NCBI RefSeq assembly: GCF_003627795.1
Contig: NZ_CP032684.1
Coordinates: 2,457,001 to 2,521,000 of the forward strand
Origin: Rhizobium sp. CCGE531
GTDB lineage: Bacteria > Pseudomonadota > Alphaproteobacteria > Rhizobiales > Rhizobiaceae
Length of the DNA: 64,000 nucleotides
Direction: 5' to 3'
Numbering within the stretch: the stretch's first letter is position 1; each line of letters begins with the position of its first letter. The notes beneath the pieces were generated by a model, which saw only the letters and a list, made by a program, of their open reading frames with translations, was not told the origin of the DNA and made no database searches. Positions 15,470 through 25,535 of the stretch are shown piece after piece. The position numbers were made by a program, and so were the translations under genes.

Positions 15470-16753
15470 GTGGCTGGCTCAGCAACAAGCTCTGCGCCCA
15501 CCAGCGCCCGTGCATCCGCACGCCAAGGCCAGGGCAACTACCAATTCGCGCTTATCGCACTCACCTCACTCTTTTTCATGTGGGGCTTTATCACTTGCCT
15601 GAACGACATTCTGGTCCCGCACCTGAAGAGCGTCTTTCAGCTCAATTACACTCAAGCGATGCTCATCCAGCTCTGCTTTTTCGGCGCATACTCCATCGTA
15701 TCGCTGCCGGCTGGAGCGCTCGTAAAGCGCATCACCTACAAGTGGGGCATCGTCGTCGGCCTCACGATCGCCTCGATCGGCTGCGCCCTATTCATCCCGG
15801 CCGCCAGCTATCGCGTCTATGCCCTCTTCCTGGGTGCGCTCTTCGTTCTCGCCACCGGCATCACGATCCTGCAGGTCGCCGCAAACCCCTATGTCACCGT
15901 ATTGGGACCGCCAGATACGGCTGCCAGCCGCCTGAACCTGACGCAGGCCTTCAATTCGCTCGGCACGACGATCGCGCCATACTTCGGCGCGATGCTGATC
16001 CTGTCCGCCGCGACCGTTGCCGCCGCTAACGCTACCCCCGAACAGCTCGATGCCATCAGGCTTGCCGAAGCCGGCGCGGTCAAGTTCCCCTATCTGCTTC
16101 TCGCCGCAGCCTTCCTGGTGCTCGCCGCCGTCTTTGCTGCGTTGAAGCTGCCCGAGGTCGAAGACGAGGAAACCGTCGAACCGATGCGCGGCGGCGGCTC
16201 CGCCTGGCAATACCGCCACCTCGTGCTCGGCGCCGTCGGCATTTTCCTCTATGTCGGCGCCGAAGTCAGCGTCGGCAGCTTTCTCGTCAACTTCCTCAGC
16301 CAGCCCGATATCGCCCACCTCTCCGAGGCCGATGCCGCCCATTACGTCTCTTATTTCTGGGGTGGCGCCATGATCGGACGCTTCATCGGCTCGCTGGTCA
16401 TGCGTCATATCGATGACGGCAAGGCGCTTGCCTTCAACGCAGCCGCGGTCATCATCCTGCTCGTGGTCAGCGTGCTGACGACAGGTCATGTCGCCATGTG
16501 GTCCGTGCTGGCGATCGGCCTGTTCAACTCGATCATGTTCCCGACGATCTTCAGCCTCGCGCTGCATGGTCTCGGCAAATATACGAGCCAGGGCTCCGGC
16601 ATTCTTTGCCTGGCCATCGTCGGCGGCGCGATCCTGCCGGTTATCCAGGGCGGACTTGCCGATACGATCGGCATCCATCTCGCCTTCCTGATGCCGATCA
16701 TCTGCTACGTCTATATCGCCTTCTACGGGCTCAAGGGCCACAAGCCGGCTTAA
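15470..16753 (+). CDS. Sugar MFS transporter, FHS family (FucP/GluP type)
   Basis: 427 residues from a GTG at 15470 preceded by GAGGA seven bases upstream. A frame start at 15365 would add 35 arginine-rich residues without a ribosome-binding site. After a short Ser/Ala-rich tail come twelve membrane segments. [36 protein letters not shown] and [13 protein letters not shown] are signatures of the fucose/galactose/glucose-proton symporter family. [16 protein letters not shown] is also conserved. It would import a hexose or fucose by proton symport. A nearby 17-bp palindrome suggests repression in the absence of the sugar. Confidence 0.9.
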   Translation: MAGSATSSAPTSARASARQGQGNYQFALIALTSLFFMWGFITCLNDILVPHLKSVFQLNYTQAMLIQLCFFGAYSIVSLPAGALVKRITYKWGIVVGLTIASIGCALFIPAASYRVYALFLGALFVLATGITILQVAANPYVTVLGPPDTAASRLNLTQAFNSLGTTIAPYFGAMLILSAATVAAANATPEQLDAIRLAEAGAVKFPYLLLAAAFLVLAAVFAALKLPEVEDEETVEPMRGGGSAWQYRHLVLGAVGIFLYVGAEVSVGSFLVNFLSQPDIAHLSEADAAHYVSYFWGGAMIGRFIGSLVMRHIDDGKALAFNAAAVIILLVVSVLTTGHVAMWSVLAIGLFNSIMFPTIFSLALHGLGKYTSQGSGILCLAIVGGAILPVIQGGLADTIGIHLAFLMPIICYVYIAFYGLKGHKPA

Positions 16754-16861
16754 GCTCTATTACTTCGCGCCTCGCCGCTCGATCGGCGGGGCGCAAAGGG
16801 CTTGATCCGAGGCTCACCGCTTGGCATCGTGCGGCGCAACAAAACGGGAAGGACAGGCCTC

Positions 16862-17485
16862 ATGAAAGCACTGCTGCTCATCGACATCCAGAACGGCTTC
16901 TGCCCCGGCGGAAATCTCCCCGTGCCGGATGGGGACCAGGTGGTGCCCGTCGCCAACAAGCTCATCGACAGCGGCAAATACGATCTGATCGTCGCTTCGC
17001 AGGACTGGCATCCGGCCGGTCATGGCAGCTTCGCCTCCGCCCATCCCGGCAAGAAACCCTTCGAAATAGGCATGCTGTCGGGCAAGCCGCAGATGATGTG
17101 GCCCGACCACTGCGTCCAGAATAGTAAAGATGCCGAGTTCCACCCCGACCTTCATGTCGCCGCCGCCGATTTCATTCAGCAGAAGGGCCAGAACCCCGCG
17201 GTCGACAGCTATTCCGCCTTCCGCGACAACGACCAAACGGCCCTTACCGGCTTGGCCGCCTATCTGCGCGACAAGGGCGTCACGGAGCTTGATCTGTGCG
17301 GGCTGGCGACCGATTACTGCGTCAAGTTCTCGGCGCTCGACGCCATCGAAATGTTGCCCGATGCGATCGTCCGCTTCATCGAGGATGCCAGCCGTGGCAT
17401 CGATCCGGCCGGAGTCAAGGCGGCGATCGAGGAAATGCGAACCCGTGGCGTCGCCGTGATCAGCAGCAAACATGCGCTTGCCTAA
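16862..17485 (+). CDS. pncA: Nicotinamidase / pyrazinamidase
   Basis: 207 residues from MKALLLIDIQNGFCPGGNLP at 16862, with GGAAGGA upstream. The catalytic triad of the isochorismatase-like fold is visible: Asp8 in LIDIQ, a Lys in the middle region, and the nucleophile Cys in GLATDYCVKFSA. Metal ligands lie in SQDWHPAGHGSFAS (Asp and two His). It hydrolyses nicotinamide to nicotinate in the NAD salvage pathway. It is preceded by a GC-rich hairpin without T-run (16767-16794) after the permease gene. Length is normal for the family. Confidence 0.94.
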   Translation: MKALLLIDIQNGFCPGGNLPVPDGDQVVPVANKLIDSGKYDLIVASQDWHPAGHGSFASAHPGKKPFEIGMLSGKPQMMWPDHCVQNSKDAEFHPDLHVAAADFIQQKGQNPAVDSYSAFRDNDQTALTGLAAYLRDKGVTELDLCGLATDYCVKFSALDAIEMLPDAIVRFIEDASRGIDPAGVKAAIEEMRTRGVAVISSKHALA

Positions 17486-17543
17486 AATCGCATCGGCCAG
17501 GCTAAACCTTCTCTAAACAAAATGGTGCAAGCTATTCCCGATC

Positions 17544-17634
17544 GATAGAACGGTTCAAATCTTTGAACCGTTCTATCTCATTGTTTTCACGCAATTCCGG
17601 ACGGAAAACCGCTACGCACTTTTCTTGGAATTGC
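17544..17634 (-). repeat. RIME-like intergenic repeat, copy B (inverted orientation)
   Basis: GATAGAACGGTTCAAA (17544-17559) pairs perfectly with 17562-17577 around TC. GCAATTCC (17591-17598) pairs with GGAATTGC (17627-17634) around a core whose reverse complement reads AAAAGTGCGTAGCGGTTTTC. The arrangement equals copy A read on the other strand. The arm sequences differ while pairing is kept, as expected for elements conserved as RNA or DNA structures. Confidence 0.85.
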
Positions 17635-17657
17635 TCAAGAATATCGGGACCTCTAGC

Positions 17658-18743
17658 GTGCAGTCGATTGTCATCAACGGGCGTTTCCTCGGCCAGCCCT
17701 TGTCCGGCGTGCAGCGCTTCGCGCGCGAACTGACGCTGTCGCTCGACCGCAAGATCTCCTCAGGTGCCCTGCCTACCTCATTGAAAGGCGCGCGCTGGCG
17801 CCTGGCCGTGCCGCGCAATACGCCCATCGACATCAGGCTCTCGGCCATAGAAATCGATAGTTTCGGTTCCGGGCCCGGTCACGTCTGGGAGCAGACATCG
17901 CTGCTTTCACGCTCGCGCGGCAGCCGGCTGATCGGCTTCGGCGGTAGCGGTCCGCTCCTGCATCGCCGCCAAGCGGTCGTCATCCATGACGTGACGATCT
18001 TCCGCCATCCGCAATCCTTCAAGCGCAGCTACCGCCTGCTGCACGGTGCGCTGGGCACGGTCCTGACGCGCACCGCCAAGATCGGCACGGTCTCCGAATT
18101 CTCGCGACGGGAGCTGGCCTCGGTGTTCCAGGTTCCCTCGGCCGGCATCGACGTCGTCTACAATGCCGTCGATCATTATGCCGCCATCGAGCCGGATGAG
18201 GCCGTCGTGCAGCGGCTTGGCCTGAAGACGAACGGCTTTTTCCTGCTTGTGGGAACGATGAAGCCGAACAAGAACCTCGACTTCGCAATTCGCGCTTTCG
18301 AGGCGCTCAAGGATGACAATCAGAAGCTCGTGGTCGTCGGCGGCTCCGCGCCGACCGTCTTCAAATCGGATGACCAGCAGTCAAACGACAGCATGCTCTT
18401 TCCCGGCCGCCTCAGCGATGCGGAAATTGCCGCTCTGGAGCGGCATGCCACCGCTTTCGTCTTCCCGAGCCTCTACGAAGGTTTCGGCATCCCGCCGCTG
18501 GAAGCAATGACGCAGGGTTGCCCGGTGCTTGCGGCCGATATCCCCGCCGTGCGCGAAGCCTCGGGCGATGCCGCGCTCTATTTCGACCCATTCCGGCAGG
18601 ATGAACTCATTGCCGCCATGCGGAGGATCGCGAGGGACGACGCGCTGCGCCAGGATCTGCGCCGGCGCGGCCATGAGAATGTCACCCGCTTCTCCTGGGA
18701 CGCCAGCGCGGACCGCGTGCTCTCTATTCTCGAAGATCTCTGA
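17658..18743 (+). CDS. Family 1 (GT4-type) glycosyltransferase
   Basis: 361 residues from a GTG at 17658 (VQSIVINGRFLGQPLSGVQR). A TTG at 17625 lies inside the upstream repeat and is less likely. The C-terminal GT-B domain is clear: FLLVGTMKPNKNLDFAIRAF, VVVGGSAP, and the nucleotide-sugar motif ALERHATAFVFPSLYEGFGI with PPLEAMTQGCPVLAADIPAVRE (EX7E). It probably transfers a sugar such as mannose or glucose during surface polysaccharide synthesis. A flippase-like gene lies convergently downstream, so the pair may act on one polymer, but no other exopolysaccharide gene is near. Confidence 0.88.
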   Translation: MQSIVINGRFLGQPLSGVQRFARELTLSLDRKISSGALPTSLKGARWRLAVPRNTPIDIRLSAIEIDSFGSGPGHVWEQTSLLSRSRGSRLIGFGGSGPLLHRRQAVVIHDVTIFRHPQSFKRSYRLLHGALGTVLTRTAKIGTVSEFSRRELASVFQVPSAGIDVVYNAVDHYAAIEPDEAVVQRLGLKTNGFFLLVGTMKPNKNLDFAIRAFEALKDDNQKLVVVGGSAPTVFKSDDQQSNDSMLFPGRLSDAEIAALERHATAFVFPSLYEGFGIPPLEAMTQGCPVLAADIPAVREASGDAALYFDPFRQDELIAAMRRIARDDALRQDLRRRGHENVTRFSWDASADRVLSILEDL

Positions 18744-18749
18744 GAGATT

Positions 18750-20147
18750 TTACGATCGGGCCTGCGGCCGGAACATGGTGACGAAGTAGCTATAGAGGCC
18801 GAGCAGGCAGAAGAGCGCGCCGCCGGCAACGCCGACCGCCACCGATATCCAGAGCGAATAGCCAAAGCCAGCCGTCGCCAGCACCGGCACCACCAGCCCG
18901 ATGGCGGAGAAGGTCACAGGCGGCCAGACGAAATGGAAAGAAAGAGACATCATCACCTTCACACCGATCGCCATGGCGCACACGGCGCCGATCATGCCGC
19001 CGGCCATGAGCGCGGCATCGCCATAGGAGCCGAGGTGACCGCCGGCCAGCGTGCCGGCATTCAGCAACACGCAATCCAGCGCTGCGAGCAGGAAGATCGT
19101 TAGCAGCCGATGCTGCAGATGTGCCGGGGTCGGCATCATGTTGGCGGTCAAGGCGCGGCATGTCGCAAGACCGATGACGAAGGGAGCAACGGCAAGAAAC
19201 TCATTGCGCAAACCAGCGGCGACGACCAATTGGCCGACCGGCTGCAGCACCGCGAAGATACCGGCGGCGGTCATGAGCGTAAGGCCGGTCAGCAGCGAAT
19301 AATATTCCCCAAGCCGCTTGGCAAAAGCAGGCGTCACCCCGTCACGATCATAGGTCGTGACGACATCGGGATATTGAATGGCCTGCAGGGCAGAGACAAT
19401 CAGCACGAAGGGTCGCTGCAGCAGATCGAGCGCCAGGAGGGCACCGGCTGCGGCCCCCGCTCCCAAAGTGGCTGTGAGAATGGATTTCAATCCCAGCGGC
19501 GTCAGCATGCCGATAACGGAAGCACTGGCAGCAACGCTGCCATAGACGAAGTGCTTGCGGAGCAGCGATGGCTCGAAGGGTGCCGCCTCGCGCAGGCTGT
19601 CGCGGGTCAGAAACACGGCCGATAAGCCATAGACGACATAGCCGGCCATCAGACCTATGACGGTGCATGCGAAATTGGGGGCAACGGCAGCACCCGCGAG
19701 CGTGCCGGCCGCGAGAATGGTGGCGCGTGAGCCCTGCAGCCGCGAGAAGACGCGAAATTCCTGGCGGAAGCGCAGCATGGTGAGGTGCAGGTCGCTGCCG
19801 CCCTGGAAGATCGCGACCAGACCGCCGAGCACCGCAATCTCCGCCGATACGGAAAAGAGGATCGAAGCGGAGGCTGCAATCAGGCAGATTGCCGAGCAGG
19901 CCGCAAATTCGACGGTCAATGCCTTGCGCTCCAGAGCTTCGCTTCCAGACCCTTGCCCCGGATAGAAGCGGCTGCAGGCAAAGCGAACCCATTCGAAACA
20001 GAAGATCGCAGCAAACTGGCTGATCGAGATGAACAGCGAATAGGCCGCATAATCCGCCGGAGTGAGCAGATGCGCGACAGCAATCAGCAGCCCGAAAGCC
20101 ACCGCCGCCTGATAGAAATATGCAGCCAATGCCACGATCTTCGCCAT
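18750..20147 (-). CDS. Polysaccharide-export flippase-like membrane protein (Wzx/MATE-like)
   Basis: 465 residues from the ATG at 20147; a GTG at 20294 would add 49. Neither has a strong ribosome-binding site. About twelve hydrophobic segments occur, with VALAAYFYQAAVAFGLLIAV and LLTPADYAAYSLFISISQFA at the start. This is the typical opening of the polysaccharide-synthesis membrane family that flips lipid-linked sugar units. No soluble domain is seen. It is convergent with the glycosyltransferase gene, six bases apart, and divergent from panC. Family assignment rests on topology and the first-helix motif, so function is tentative. Confidence 0.7.
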   Translation of the reverse strand: MAKIVALAAYFYQAAVAFGLLIAVAHLLTPADYAAYSLFISISQFAAIFCFEWVRFACSRFYPGQGSGSEALERKALTVEFAACSAICLIAASASILFSVSAEIAVLGGLVAIFQGGSDLHLTMLRFRQEFRVFSRLQGSRATILAAGTLAGAAVAPNFACTVIGLMAGYVVYGLSAVFLTRDSLREAAPFEPSLLRKHFVYGSVAASASVIGMLTPLGLKSILTATLGAGAAAGALLALDLLQRPFVLIVSALQAIQYPDVVTTYDRDGVTPAFAKRLGEYYSLLTGLTLMTAAGIFAVLQPVGQLVVAAGLRNEFLAVAPFVIGLATCRALTANMMPTPAHLQHRLLTIFLLAALDCVLLNAGTLAGGHLGSYGDAALMAGGMIGAVCAMAIGVKVMMSLSFHFVWPPVTFSAIGLVVPVLATAGFGYSLWISVAVGVAGGALFCLLGLYSYFVTMFRPQARS

Positions 20148-20368
20148 GGCGGCAGCTAACAGCAAAAGATTGAGGAAAGCGCTAAGCCAGAACGGATAAT
20201 CGTCATACCGGCTCGAAAAGTGAATGCCGCCGGTGGATGGGCGAACCGGTACAGGCGGGGGCCAGTGGCCTTGAATTGCCTTTTTGCACCGCACACGTTA
20301 GAAGAGCCGCCAAAATTAAAAGACAAAAGACGGACATGCACCGGGCGGCGCGTCCGGGGAGGAGCATC

Positions 20369-21244
20369 ATGGAAACCATCAATACGATAGCCGCCCTGCG
20401 CGAACGGCTCGGCGAACATCGCAACGCCGGCAGGCGCATCGGCCTGGTTCCCACAATGGGCTACCTGCATGCCGGCCATATGGAACTGGTCGCGCGCGCC
20501 AAGGCCGAAAACGATATCGTCGTCACCTCCATCTTCGTCAATCCGCTGCAGTTCGGCGCCAATGAGGATCTGGCGAAATATCCGCGCGATCTCGAGCGGG
20601 ATAGCGCCATGCTGCGCGATGGTGGCGTCGATTTCCTCTTCGCACCCGCTGTTGCCGACATGTATCCACGCCCGATGGAAACGGTGGTCGACGTGCCGAA
20701 GCTTGGCGCGGAGCTGGAGGGCGCGGTTCGCCCCGGCCATTTCGCAGGTGTTGCCACGGTCGTCACCAAGCTCTTCAATATCGTCCAGCCCGACAGCGCC
20801 TATTTCGGCGAGAAGGACTATCAGCAGGTGGCGATCATCCGCCGCATGGTCGAGGATCTCGCGCAGCCCGTTCGTATCGTACCCGTGCCGACCGTTCGCG
20901 ACGTGGATGGTCTGGCCCTCTCCTCGCGCAACCTATATCTATCGAAGGAAGAGCGCGCCGCCGCCGTCATTGTCCCCAAGGCATTGGCGGAAGCCGAGCG
21001 GCTCTACGATCTCGGCGCGGATGACCCAGCAGAGCTCGAGGAGGCCCTGCGCGCCTTCATCGAGAAGGAACCGCTAGCGATCGCGGAAGTCGCCGCCGTT
21101 CGCCATCCCGACACGCTGGAGCCGCTGACGACCTTGCAGGGCCGACCCATTCTGATCGCGCTTTTCGTGCGCATCGGCACCACTCGCCTGCTCGACAACC
21201 GGGTCATCGGCCGCAAGCCATCAAACAATGAAAAGGCCGCCTGA
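20369..21244 (+). CDS. panC: Pantothenate synthetase
   Basis: 291 residues from [20 protein letters not shown] at 20369, with GGGGAGGAG directly upstream. The HIGH-like motif [23 protein letters not shown], the ATP-site [18 protein letters not shown] and the KMSKS-like [11 protein letters not shown] are all present. It ligates pantoate and beta-alanine with ATP to make pantothenate (vitamin B5). It is followed by panB one base after its stop, so both steps of the branch are coexpressed. The usual order panB-panC is reversed, as in other rhizobia. Confidence 0.97.
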   Translation: METINTIAALRERLGEHRNAGRRIGLVPTMGYLHAGHMELVARAKAENDIVVTSIFVNPLQFGANEDLAKYPRDLERDSAMLRDGGVDFLFAPAVADMYPRPMETVVDVPKLGAELEGAVRPGHFAGVATVVTKLFNIVQPDSAYFGEKDYQQVAIIRRMVEDLAQPVRIVPVPTVRDVDGLALSSRNLYLSKEERAAAVIVPKALAEAERLYDLGADDPAELEEALRAFIEKEPLAIAEVAAVRHPDTLEPLTTLQGRPILIALFVRIGTTRLLDNRVIGRKPSNNEKAA

Positions 21245-21245
21245 G

Positions 21246-22067
21246 ATGAGCACCGTCGGACATAGCAAGCGCATCACGCCCGCCGCGATCGAGGCGATGA
21301 AGGGCACGCGCCCGATCGTCAGCCTGACGGCCTATACGACGCCGATTGCCCGCCTGCTCGATCCGCATTGCGACCTGCTGCTGGTCGGTGATTCCCTCGG
21401 CATGGTGCTCTACGGCATGGAGACGACCGTCGGCGTCACGCTTGATATGATGATCGCCCATGGCCAGGCCGTCATGCGCGGCGCCAAGCATGCCTGCGTC
21501 GTCGTCGACCTGCCCTTCGGCTCATACCAGGAATCGAAGGAACAGGCCTTCCGCAGTGCTGCGCGCATCCTGAAGGAAACCGGCTGCGACGGCGTGAAGC
21601 TGGAGGGCGGCGAGGAAATGGCTGAAACCGTGGCGTTCCTCACCTCTCGCGGCATTCCGGTCTTCGGCCATGTCGGGCTGATGCCGCAGCAGGTGAATAC
21701 GACCGGCGGCTATCGCTCGCTCGGACGCTCGGACAAGGAAGCCGACAAGATCCGGCGTGACGCCAAGGCGATCGCCGAGGCCGGCGCCTTCGCAATGGTG
21801 ATCGAAGGCACGATCGAACCGCTCGCCCGAGAGATTACCGCAACAGTCGCCATTCCCACCATCGGCATCGGCGCATCGGCCGCCTGCGACGGACAGATCC
21901 TCGTTTCCGACGACATGCTCGGCCTGTTCAACGATTTCAAGCCGCGCTTCGTCAAGCATTTCGCAGAGCTGGCGCCCATGGTCTCAAAGGCCGTGGAAGC
22001 CTATGCCGAGGAAGTGAAGGCCCGCACCTTCCCGGCGCTGGAGCATACGTTCCAGCCGAAGAAATGA
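21246..22067 (+). CDS. panB: 3-methyl-2-oxobutanoate hydroxymethyltransferase
   Basis: 273 residues from [20 protein letters not shown] at 21246. [40 protein letters not shown] with the metal-binding DS pair, and [12 protein letters not shown] are signatures of ketopantoate hydroxymethyltransferase. It uses methylene-tetrahydrofolate to convert 2-oxoisovalerate to ketopantoate, the first step of pantothenate synthesis. It is translationally close-coupled to panC. Seven bases separate it from the convergent DUF2164 gene. No internal anomaly. Confidence 0.96.
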   Translation: MSTVGHSKRITPAAIEAMKGTRPIVSLTAYTTPIARLLDPHCDLLLVGDSLGMVLYGMETTVGVTLDMMIAHGQAVMRGAKHACVVVDLPFGSYQESKEQAFRSAARILKETGCDGVKLEGGEEMAETVAFLTSRGIPVFGHVGLMPQQVNTTGGYRSLGRSDKEADKIRRDAKAIAEAGAFAMVIEGTIEPLAREITATVAIPTIGIGASAACDGQILVSDDMLGLFNDFKPRFVKHFAELAPMVSKAVEAYAEEVKARTFPALEHTFQPKK

Positions 22068-22074
22068 GGCTGCG

Positions 22075-22326
22075 TCAGCCCTTCGCCGGCTCCTTCTCCA
22101 GCAGGTAGATCGCCTCGCCAAAATCCTCCATTTTACTCATCAGCGCGGCATGGGCATCCCGTAGGCCCTGATTGTAATAGTGAGGTCCGATCTCGGCGGT
22201 GAAGAAATCGAGCAGGAACTCGGCGGGCAACGAGCCGAGCGTCTGGTCCAGTTCATCGGCGAAATAGCGCTGAAGGCGCGCGACCATGGCTGCCTTCTCC
22301 TCCTTCGAAAAGGTGATCTTCTTCAT
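22075..22326 (-). CDS. DUF2164 family protein
   Basis: 83 residues from MKKITFSKEEKAAMVARLQR at 22326, with GGAAAG upstream. A longer frame from 22392 is less likely. LQRYFADELDQTLGSLPAEF and FFTAEIGPHYYNQGLRDAHA match the small DUF2164 family, whose function is unknown. It is predicted cytosolic and alpha-helical. Convergent with panB, it probably has its own promoter in the 230 bases before azlC. Confidence 0.85.
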   Translation of the reverse strand: MKKITFSKEEKAAMVARLQRYFADELDQTLGSLPAEFLLDFFTAEIGPHYYNQGLRDAHAALMSKMEDFGEAIYLLEKEPAKG

Positions 22327-22559
22327 CTTTCCATCTCTCATTTTGCGAGCGGTCTCAAAGCGCTGGATCAAGGAAATCAATTGATCCATCAAGTAAATTC
22401 AATTGCTGGCCCGGCGCACACGGCTTACACGTCCCGCCATTGAACAGCGCGGAAGCAAATGCGCAAGGGGTGCAACCGTTGTCGTTCCCCATGCGAGGTT
22501 CGCGCCCTCGACACCGCATCCGGAGCAAAGCCGGTTTTCCACGAAGGACAGAGCGGACC

Positions 22560-23282
22560 ATGAGTCGCGCGGAATTTCTTGACGGGTTGAAGGGTGGCAT
22601 TCCCGTCGGCCTTGCTGCCGCGCCTTTCGGCGCCCTCTTCGGCGCGCTGGCGCGCGATCAGGGCATGTCGCTCGGCGAACTGACCCTGATGAGCGGCACC
22701 GTCTATGCCGGCGCCAGCCAGATGGTCGGGTTGGATCTCTTCGGCAACCATGTCCAGGCTTGGCTCATCGTGCTGTCGATCCTGGCGGTGAACTTCCGCC
22801 ACGTGCTCTATTCGGCGGCGATCGCCCGCTATATCAGGCATTTTTCGGCGGTGGAGAAGTTCTTCACCTTCTTCCTGCTGGTCGATCCGCAATTCGCCGA
22901 GACGATCAAGCGCCATGAGAGCGGCAAGCCCGTGACTTTCGCCTGGTATATCGGCTTTGCCGCAGTGATCTATGTTCCCTGGGTAGTGGTGAGCCTGGTC
23001 GGCGGTCTTCTCGGCAGCCTGATCGGCGACCCGAAAGCCATCGGTCTTGATATCCTGCTGCCGGTCTATTTCCTCGGTATCGTCATGGGCTTTCGTACGC
23101 GCGACAACTTCCTGCCGGTCGTTGCCGTCAGCGCAGTCGCATCAGCCATCGCCCATCGCTATGTCGGTTCGCCCTGGCATGTCAGCATCGGCGCATTGGC
23201 AGGCGTCGCGCTCGCCGCAATGCTGCCGCCGGTGAAGGCGAACCGCAAGCCCGATCTCGCACACGAAAGCCACGAGGTCTGA
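22560..23282 (+). CDS. azlC: Branched-chain amino acid exporter, large subunit (AzlC)
   Basis: 240 residues from ATG 22560 (MSRAEFLDGLKGGIPVGLAA). GAFGALARDQG-type and SGTVYAGASQMVGLDLFGNH segments plus LAVNFRHVLYSAAIARY are typical of AzlC. Six or seven membrane segments are apparent. Its partner azlD follows after two bases. Together they form an exporter for branched-chain amino acids (BrnFE/AzlCD family) in the inner membrane. A TetR or Lrp regulator is not adjacent, so control is unknown. Confidence 0.92.
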   Translation: MSRAEFLDGLKGGIPVGLAAAPFGALFGALARDQGMSLGELTLMSGTVYAGASQMVGLDLFGNHVQAWLIVLSILAVNFRHVLYSAAIARYIRHFSAVEKFFTFFLLVDPQFAETIKRHESGKPVTFAWYIGFAAVIYVPWVVVSLVGGLLGSLIGDPKAIGLDILLPVYFLGIVMGFRTRDNFLPVVAVSAVASAIAHRYVGSPWHVSIGALAGVALAAMLPPVKANRKPDLAHESHEV

Positions 23283-23284
23283 CT

Positions 23285-23596
23285 ATGTTCGATTTCAATC
23301 CGCACATGGTCCTGCTCATTTTGGCCGCGGCCGTGGTGACCTTCATGACGCGCATCGGCGGCTATATCCTGATCGTCAAGATGACCCGCATTCCGCCGCG
23401 CGTCGAAGCGGCGTTGAATGCCGTGCCCGCCGCCGTGCTGACGACGCTTGTCGCCCCCGCCTTCTTCATCGGCGGCTGGGACACGAAAGTAGCGATGCTC
23501 GCTGCCCTTCTCGTCGGCCTGCGCTACCCCTCGACCTATATGTTGGTCGCCGGATGGATCGTCGTGATGGCATGGCGCCGTTCCATCGGCGCTTGA
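23285..23596 (+). CDS. azlD: Branched-chain amino acid exporter, small subunit (AzlD)
   Basis: 103 residues with four hydrophobic segments: MVLLILAAAVVTFMTRIGGY, then MTRIPPRVEAALNAVPAAVL, MLAALLVGLRYPSTYMLVAG and a final helix. This is the AzlD/BrnE pattern. It starts two bases after azlC ends and cannot function alone. A strong bidirectional terminator follows. Confidence 0.92.
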   Translation: MFDFNPHMVLLILAAAVVTFMTRIGGYILIVKMTRIPPRVEAALNAVPAAVLTTLVAPAFFIGGWDTKVAMLAALLVGLRYPSTYMLVAGWIVVMAWRRSIGA

Positions 23597-23600
23597 GACT

Positions 23601-23636
23601 TTAAAAGACCCGATCCCGTTTCGAGGCGGGATCGGG
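23601..23636. terminator. Bidirectional rho-independent terminator
   Basis: CCCGATCCCG (23609-23618) pairs perfectly with CGGGATCGGG (23627-23636) around TTTCGAGG. On the minus strand the stem is followed by TCTTTTAA, so it is best suited to end the aminopeptidase transcript, and it also closes azlCD. Confidence 0.8.
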
Positions 23637-23644
23637 CGCGCGTC

Positions 23645-25480
23645 TCAATGGCCGAGCGCGCGCGTGGCGTTTTCCAGCCATGCCCGGATGTCGCGATCAT
23701 GGATCAGCGGCATCAGCGCCTCGCGCGTCCGCACGTGATATTCGTTCAGCCAATGCAACTCTTCATGTGTCAGCAATTCCGTCAGAACCAGGCTGCGATC
23801 GATCGGGCAGAAGGTCAAAGTCTCGAAACCCAGCATCGGCATGTCTCCGCCTTCGATCTCCTCCGGATCGCGAATATAGATCAGGTTTTCGATGCGGATG
23901 CCGAAGTGACCCGGACGATAATAGCCGGGTTCGTTGGAAAGAATCATGCCGGGAAGCAGCTCCTGCACCGCGAGCCGCGCGATGCGCTGCGGCCCCTCAT
24001 GCACCGAAAGATAGGAGCCGACGCCGTGGCCCGTGCCGTGGGCGAAATCGACGCCTGCCTTCCAAAGCGCGATGCGCGCCAGCGGATCGAGATCGCAGCC
24101 GCGCGTGCCCTTCGGGAAACGCGCCGTGCTAATGGCGATCATTCCCTTGAGCACCAGCGTGAAGAGGCGCTTGTGCTCTTCGGAAACGGCACCGATGCCG
24201 ACCGTGCGGGTGATATCGGTCGTGCCGTTGATGTATTGCGCGCCTGAATCGATCAGGAACAGCTCGCCACCCTGGATCAGGCGGTCGCTCGCCGTCGTCA
24301 CGCGGTAATGCATGATGGCCGCGTGCTCGCCGGCACCCGAGATCGTGTCGAAGGAAATGTCCTTCAGTGGGTTCTGCATGCTTTCGCCGACACGGGCGCG
24401 GCAGGCTTCCAGCCGTTCTGCGGCGGCAATTTCCGTCACCGTCCCCGGCTTGCTCGTCTCCAGCCAGTAGAGGAACTCGACCATGGCGGCGCCGTCCTGC
24501 AGATGGGCGGCGGCCGATCCGTTGATTTCAGCGGCATTCTTACAGGCGCGCGGCAGCTTGGCGGGGTCATTGCCCTCGACGACTTCGCCGCCCTGCTGAC
24601 GGATGATATCAGTCAAGGCATAGGAGGCGAGATCCGGATCGATCAGGATGCGGCCACCATTTGCAGCCGCCCCTCCCAGCCGCTTGACGAGTTCGGACGG
24701 CGGCAGCTGCTTGCAAATCTGCGTAAGATAAGCTTCCGCTTCGACCTTCGTCTTGCGCTTGTCGAGGAAGAGTTCGGCCTCGCCCTCCGCATAAATGATG
24801 GCACGCGCCAGCGGATGCGGCGTGTGCGGCACGTCGCTGCCGCGAATATTGAAGATCCAAGCGACCGAAGACGGATCGGTGATCAGAACCGCCTTGAGGT
24901 TCTTTTCCTTGAGATTGGCTGCGATCGTCGCGAGCTTGTCCTTGGCCAGTACGCCGGCTTGGCCGATATCCTGGATGATGACGCCGCCAAGCGGCTCGGC
25001 CGGCCGGTCCGTCCAGAGCTTGTCGAGTGGATTATGGGGAAGGAAGACGAGCGTGCCGTCGATCTCGGCCAATGCCTTTTCCAGCCGGCGCACTTCCGCG
25101 CCCGTATGCAGCCACGGATCGATGCCGAGCCTGAAACCCTTCTTCGCATGGCGCGGCAGCCAGATATGCGGCGATTCGTTTACCAGATCGCCGCCGGTGA
25201 AGACGCTTCGGTCCACCTGCTCGGCAAGTTGCGTCACATAACGGCCATCCACGAAAACCACGGCCTGGGAGTGTGTGATAAGCGCAACACCCGCCGATCC
25301 GGTGAAACCCGTAAGCCATGCCAGGCGCTCCGAGCATTTGGGCACATACTCGCCCTGATACTCGTCTGCTCGAGGCACGAGGAAGCCGTCGATGCCGAGA
25401 GCCTCGAAGGCGTCGCGCAAACCGGCGACACGCTCGCGACCGAATTGCGGGGTGGAAGTGACGTCGAATGACTGAAACAT
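23645..25480 (-). CDS. Xaa-Pro aminopeptidase (M24B family, three-domain form)
   Basis: 611 residues. Two creatinase-like N-terminal domains precede the pita-bread M24 catalytic domain. The metal ligands can be seen: Asp in LIDSGAQYINGTTDITRT, His in GTGHGVGSYLSVHEGPQ, Glu in SNEPGYYRPGHFGIRIENL. The length matches the long eukaryote-like aminopeptidase P (about 600) rather than E. coli PepP (441). It removes N-terminal residues before proline, using two Mn or Zn ions in the cytosol. Upstream lies a degenerate RIME-like half. Confidence 0.94.
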   Translation of the reverse strand: MFQSFDVTSTPQFGRERVAGLRDAFEALGIDGFLVPRADEYQGEYVPKCSERLAWLTGFTGSAGVALITHSQAVVFVDGRYVTQLAEQVDRSVFTGGDLVNESPHIWLPRHAKKGFRLGIDPWLHTGAEVRRLEKALAEIDGTLVFLPHNPLDKLWTDRPAEPLGGVIIQDIGQAGVLAKDKLATIAANLKEKNLKAVLITDPSSVAWIFNIRGSDVPHTPHPLARAIIYAEGEAELFLDKRKTKVEAEAYLTQICKQLPPSELVKRLGGAAANGGRILIDPDLASYALTDIIRQQGGEVVEGNDPAKLPRACKNAAEINGSAAAHLQDGAAMVEFLYWLETSKPGTVTEIAAAERLEACRARVGESMQNPLKDISFDTISGAGEHAAIMHYRVTTASDRLIQGGELFLIDSGAQYINGTTDITRTVGIGAVSEEHKRLFTLVLKGMIAISTARFPKGTRGCDLDPLARIALWKAGVDFAHGTGHGVGSYLSVHEGPQRIARLAVQELLPGMILSNEPGYYRPGHFGIRIENLIYIRDPEEIEGGDMPMLGFETLTFCPIDRSLVLTELLTHEELHWLNEYHVRTREALMPLIHDRDIRAWLENATRALGH

Positions 25481-25535
25481 GAGCTGATCCGAGACTGGTG
25501 GAGAATCCGTGAAACCGAATGGTGCCAGTATGTTA

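Noticed and set aside
16767..16794. GC-rich hairpin between the sugar permease and pncA
   Set aside because: The 11-bp stem has one wobble pair but no T-run follows, so a terminator call is not supported.
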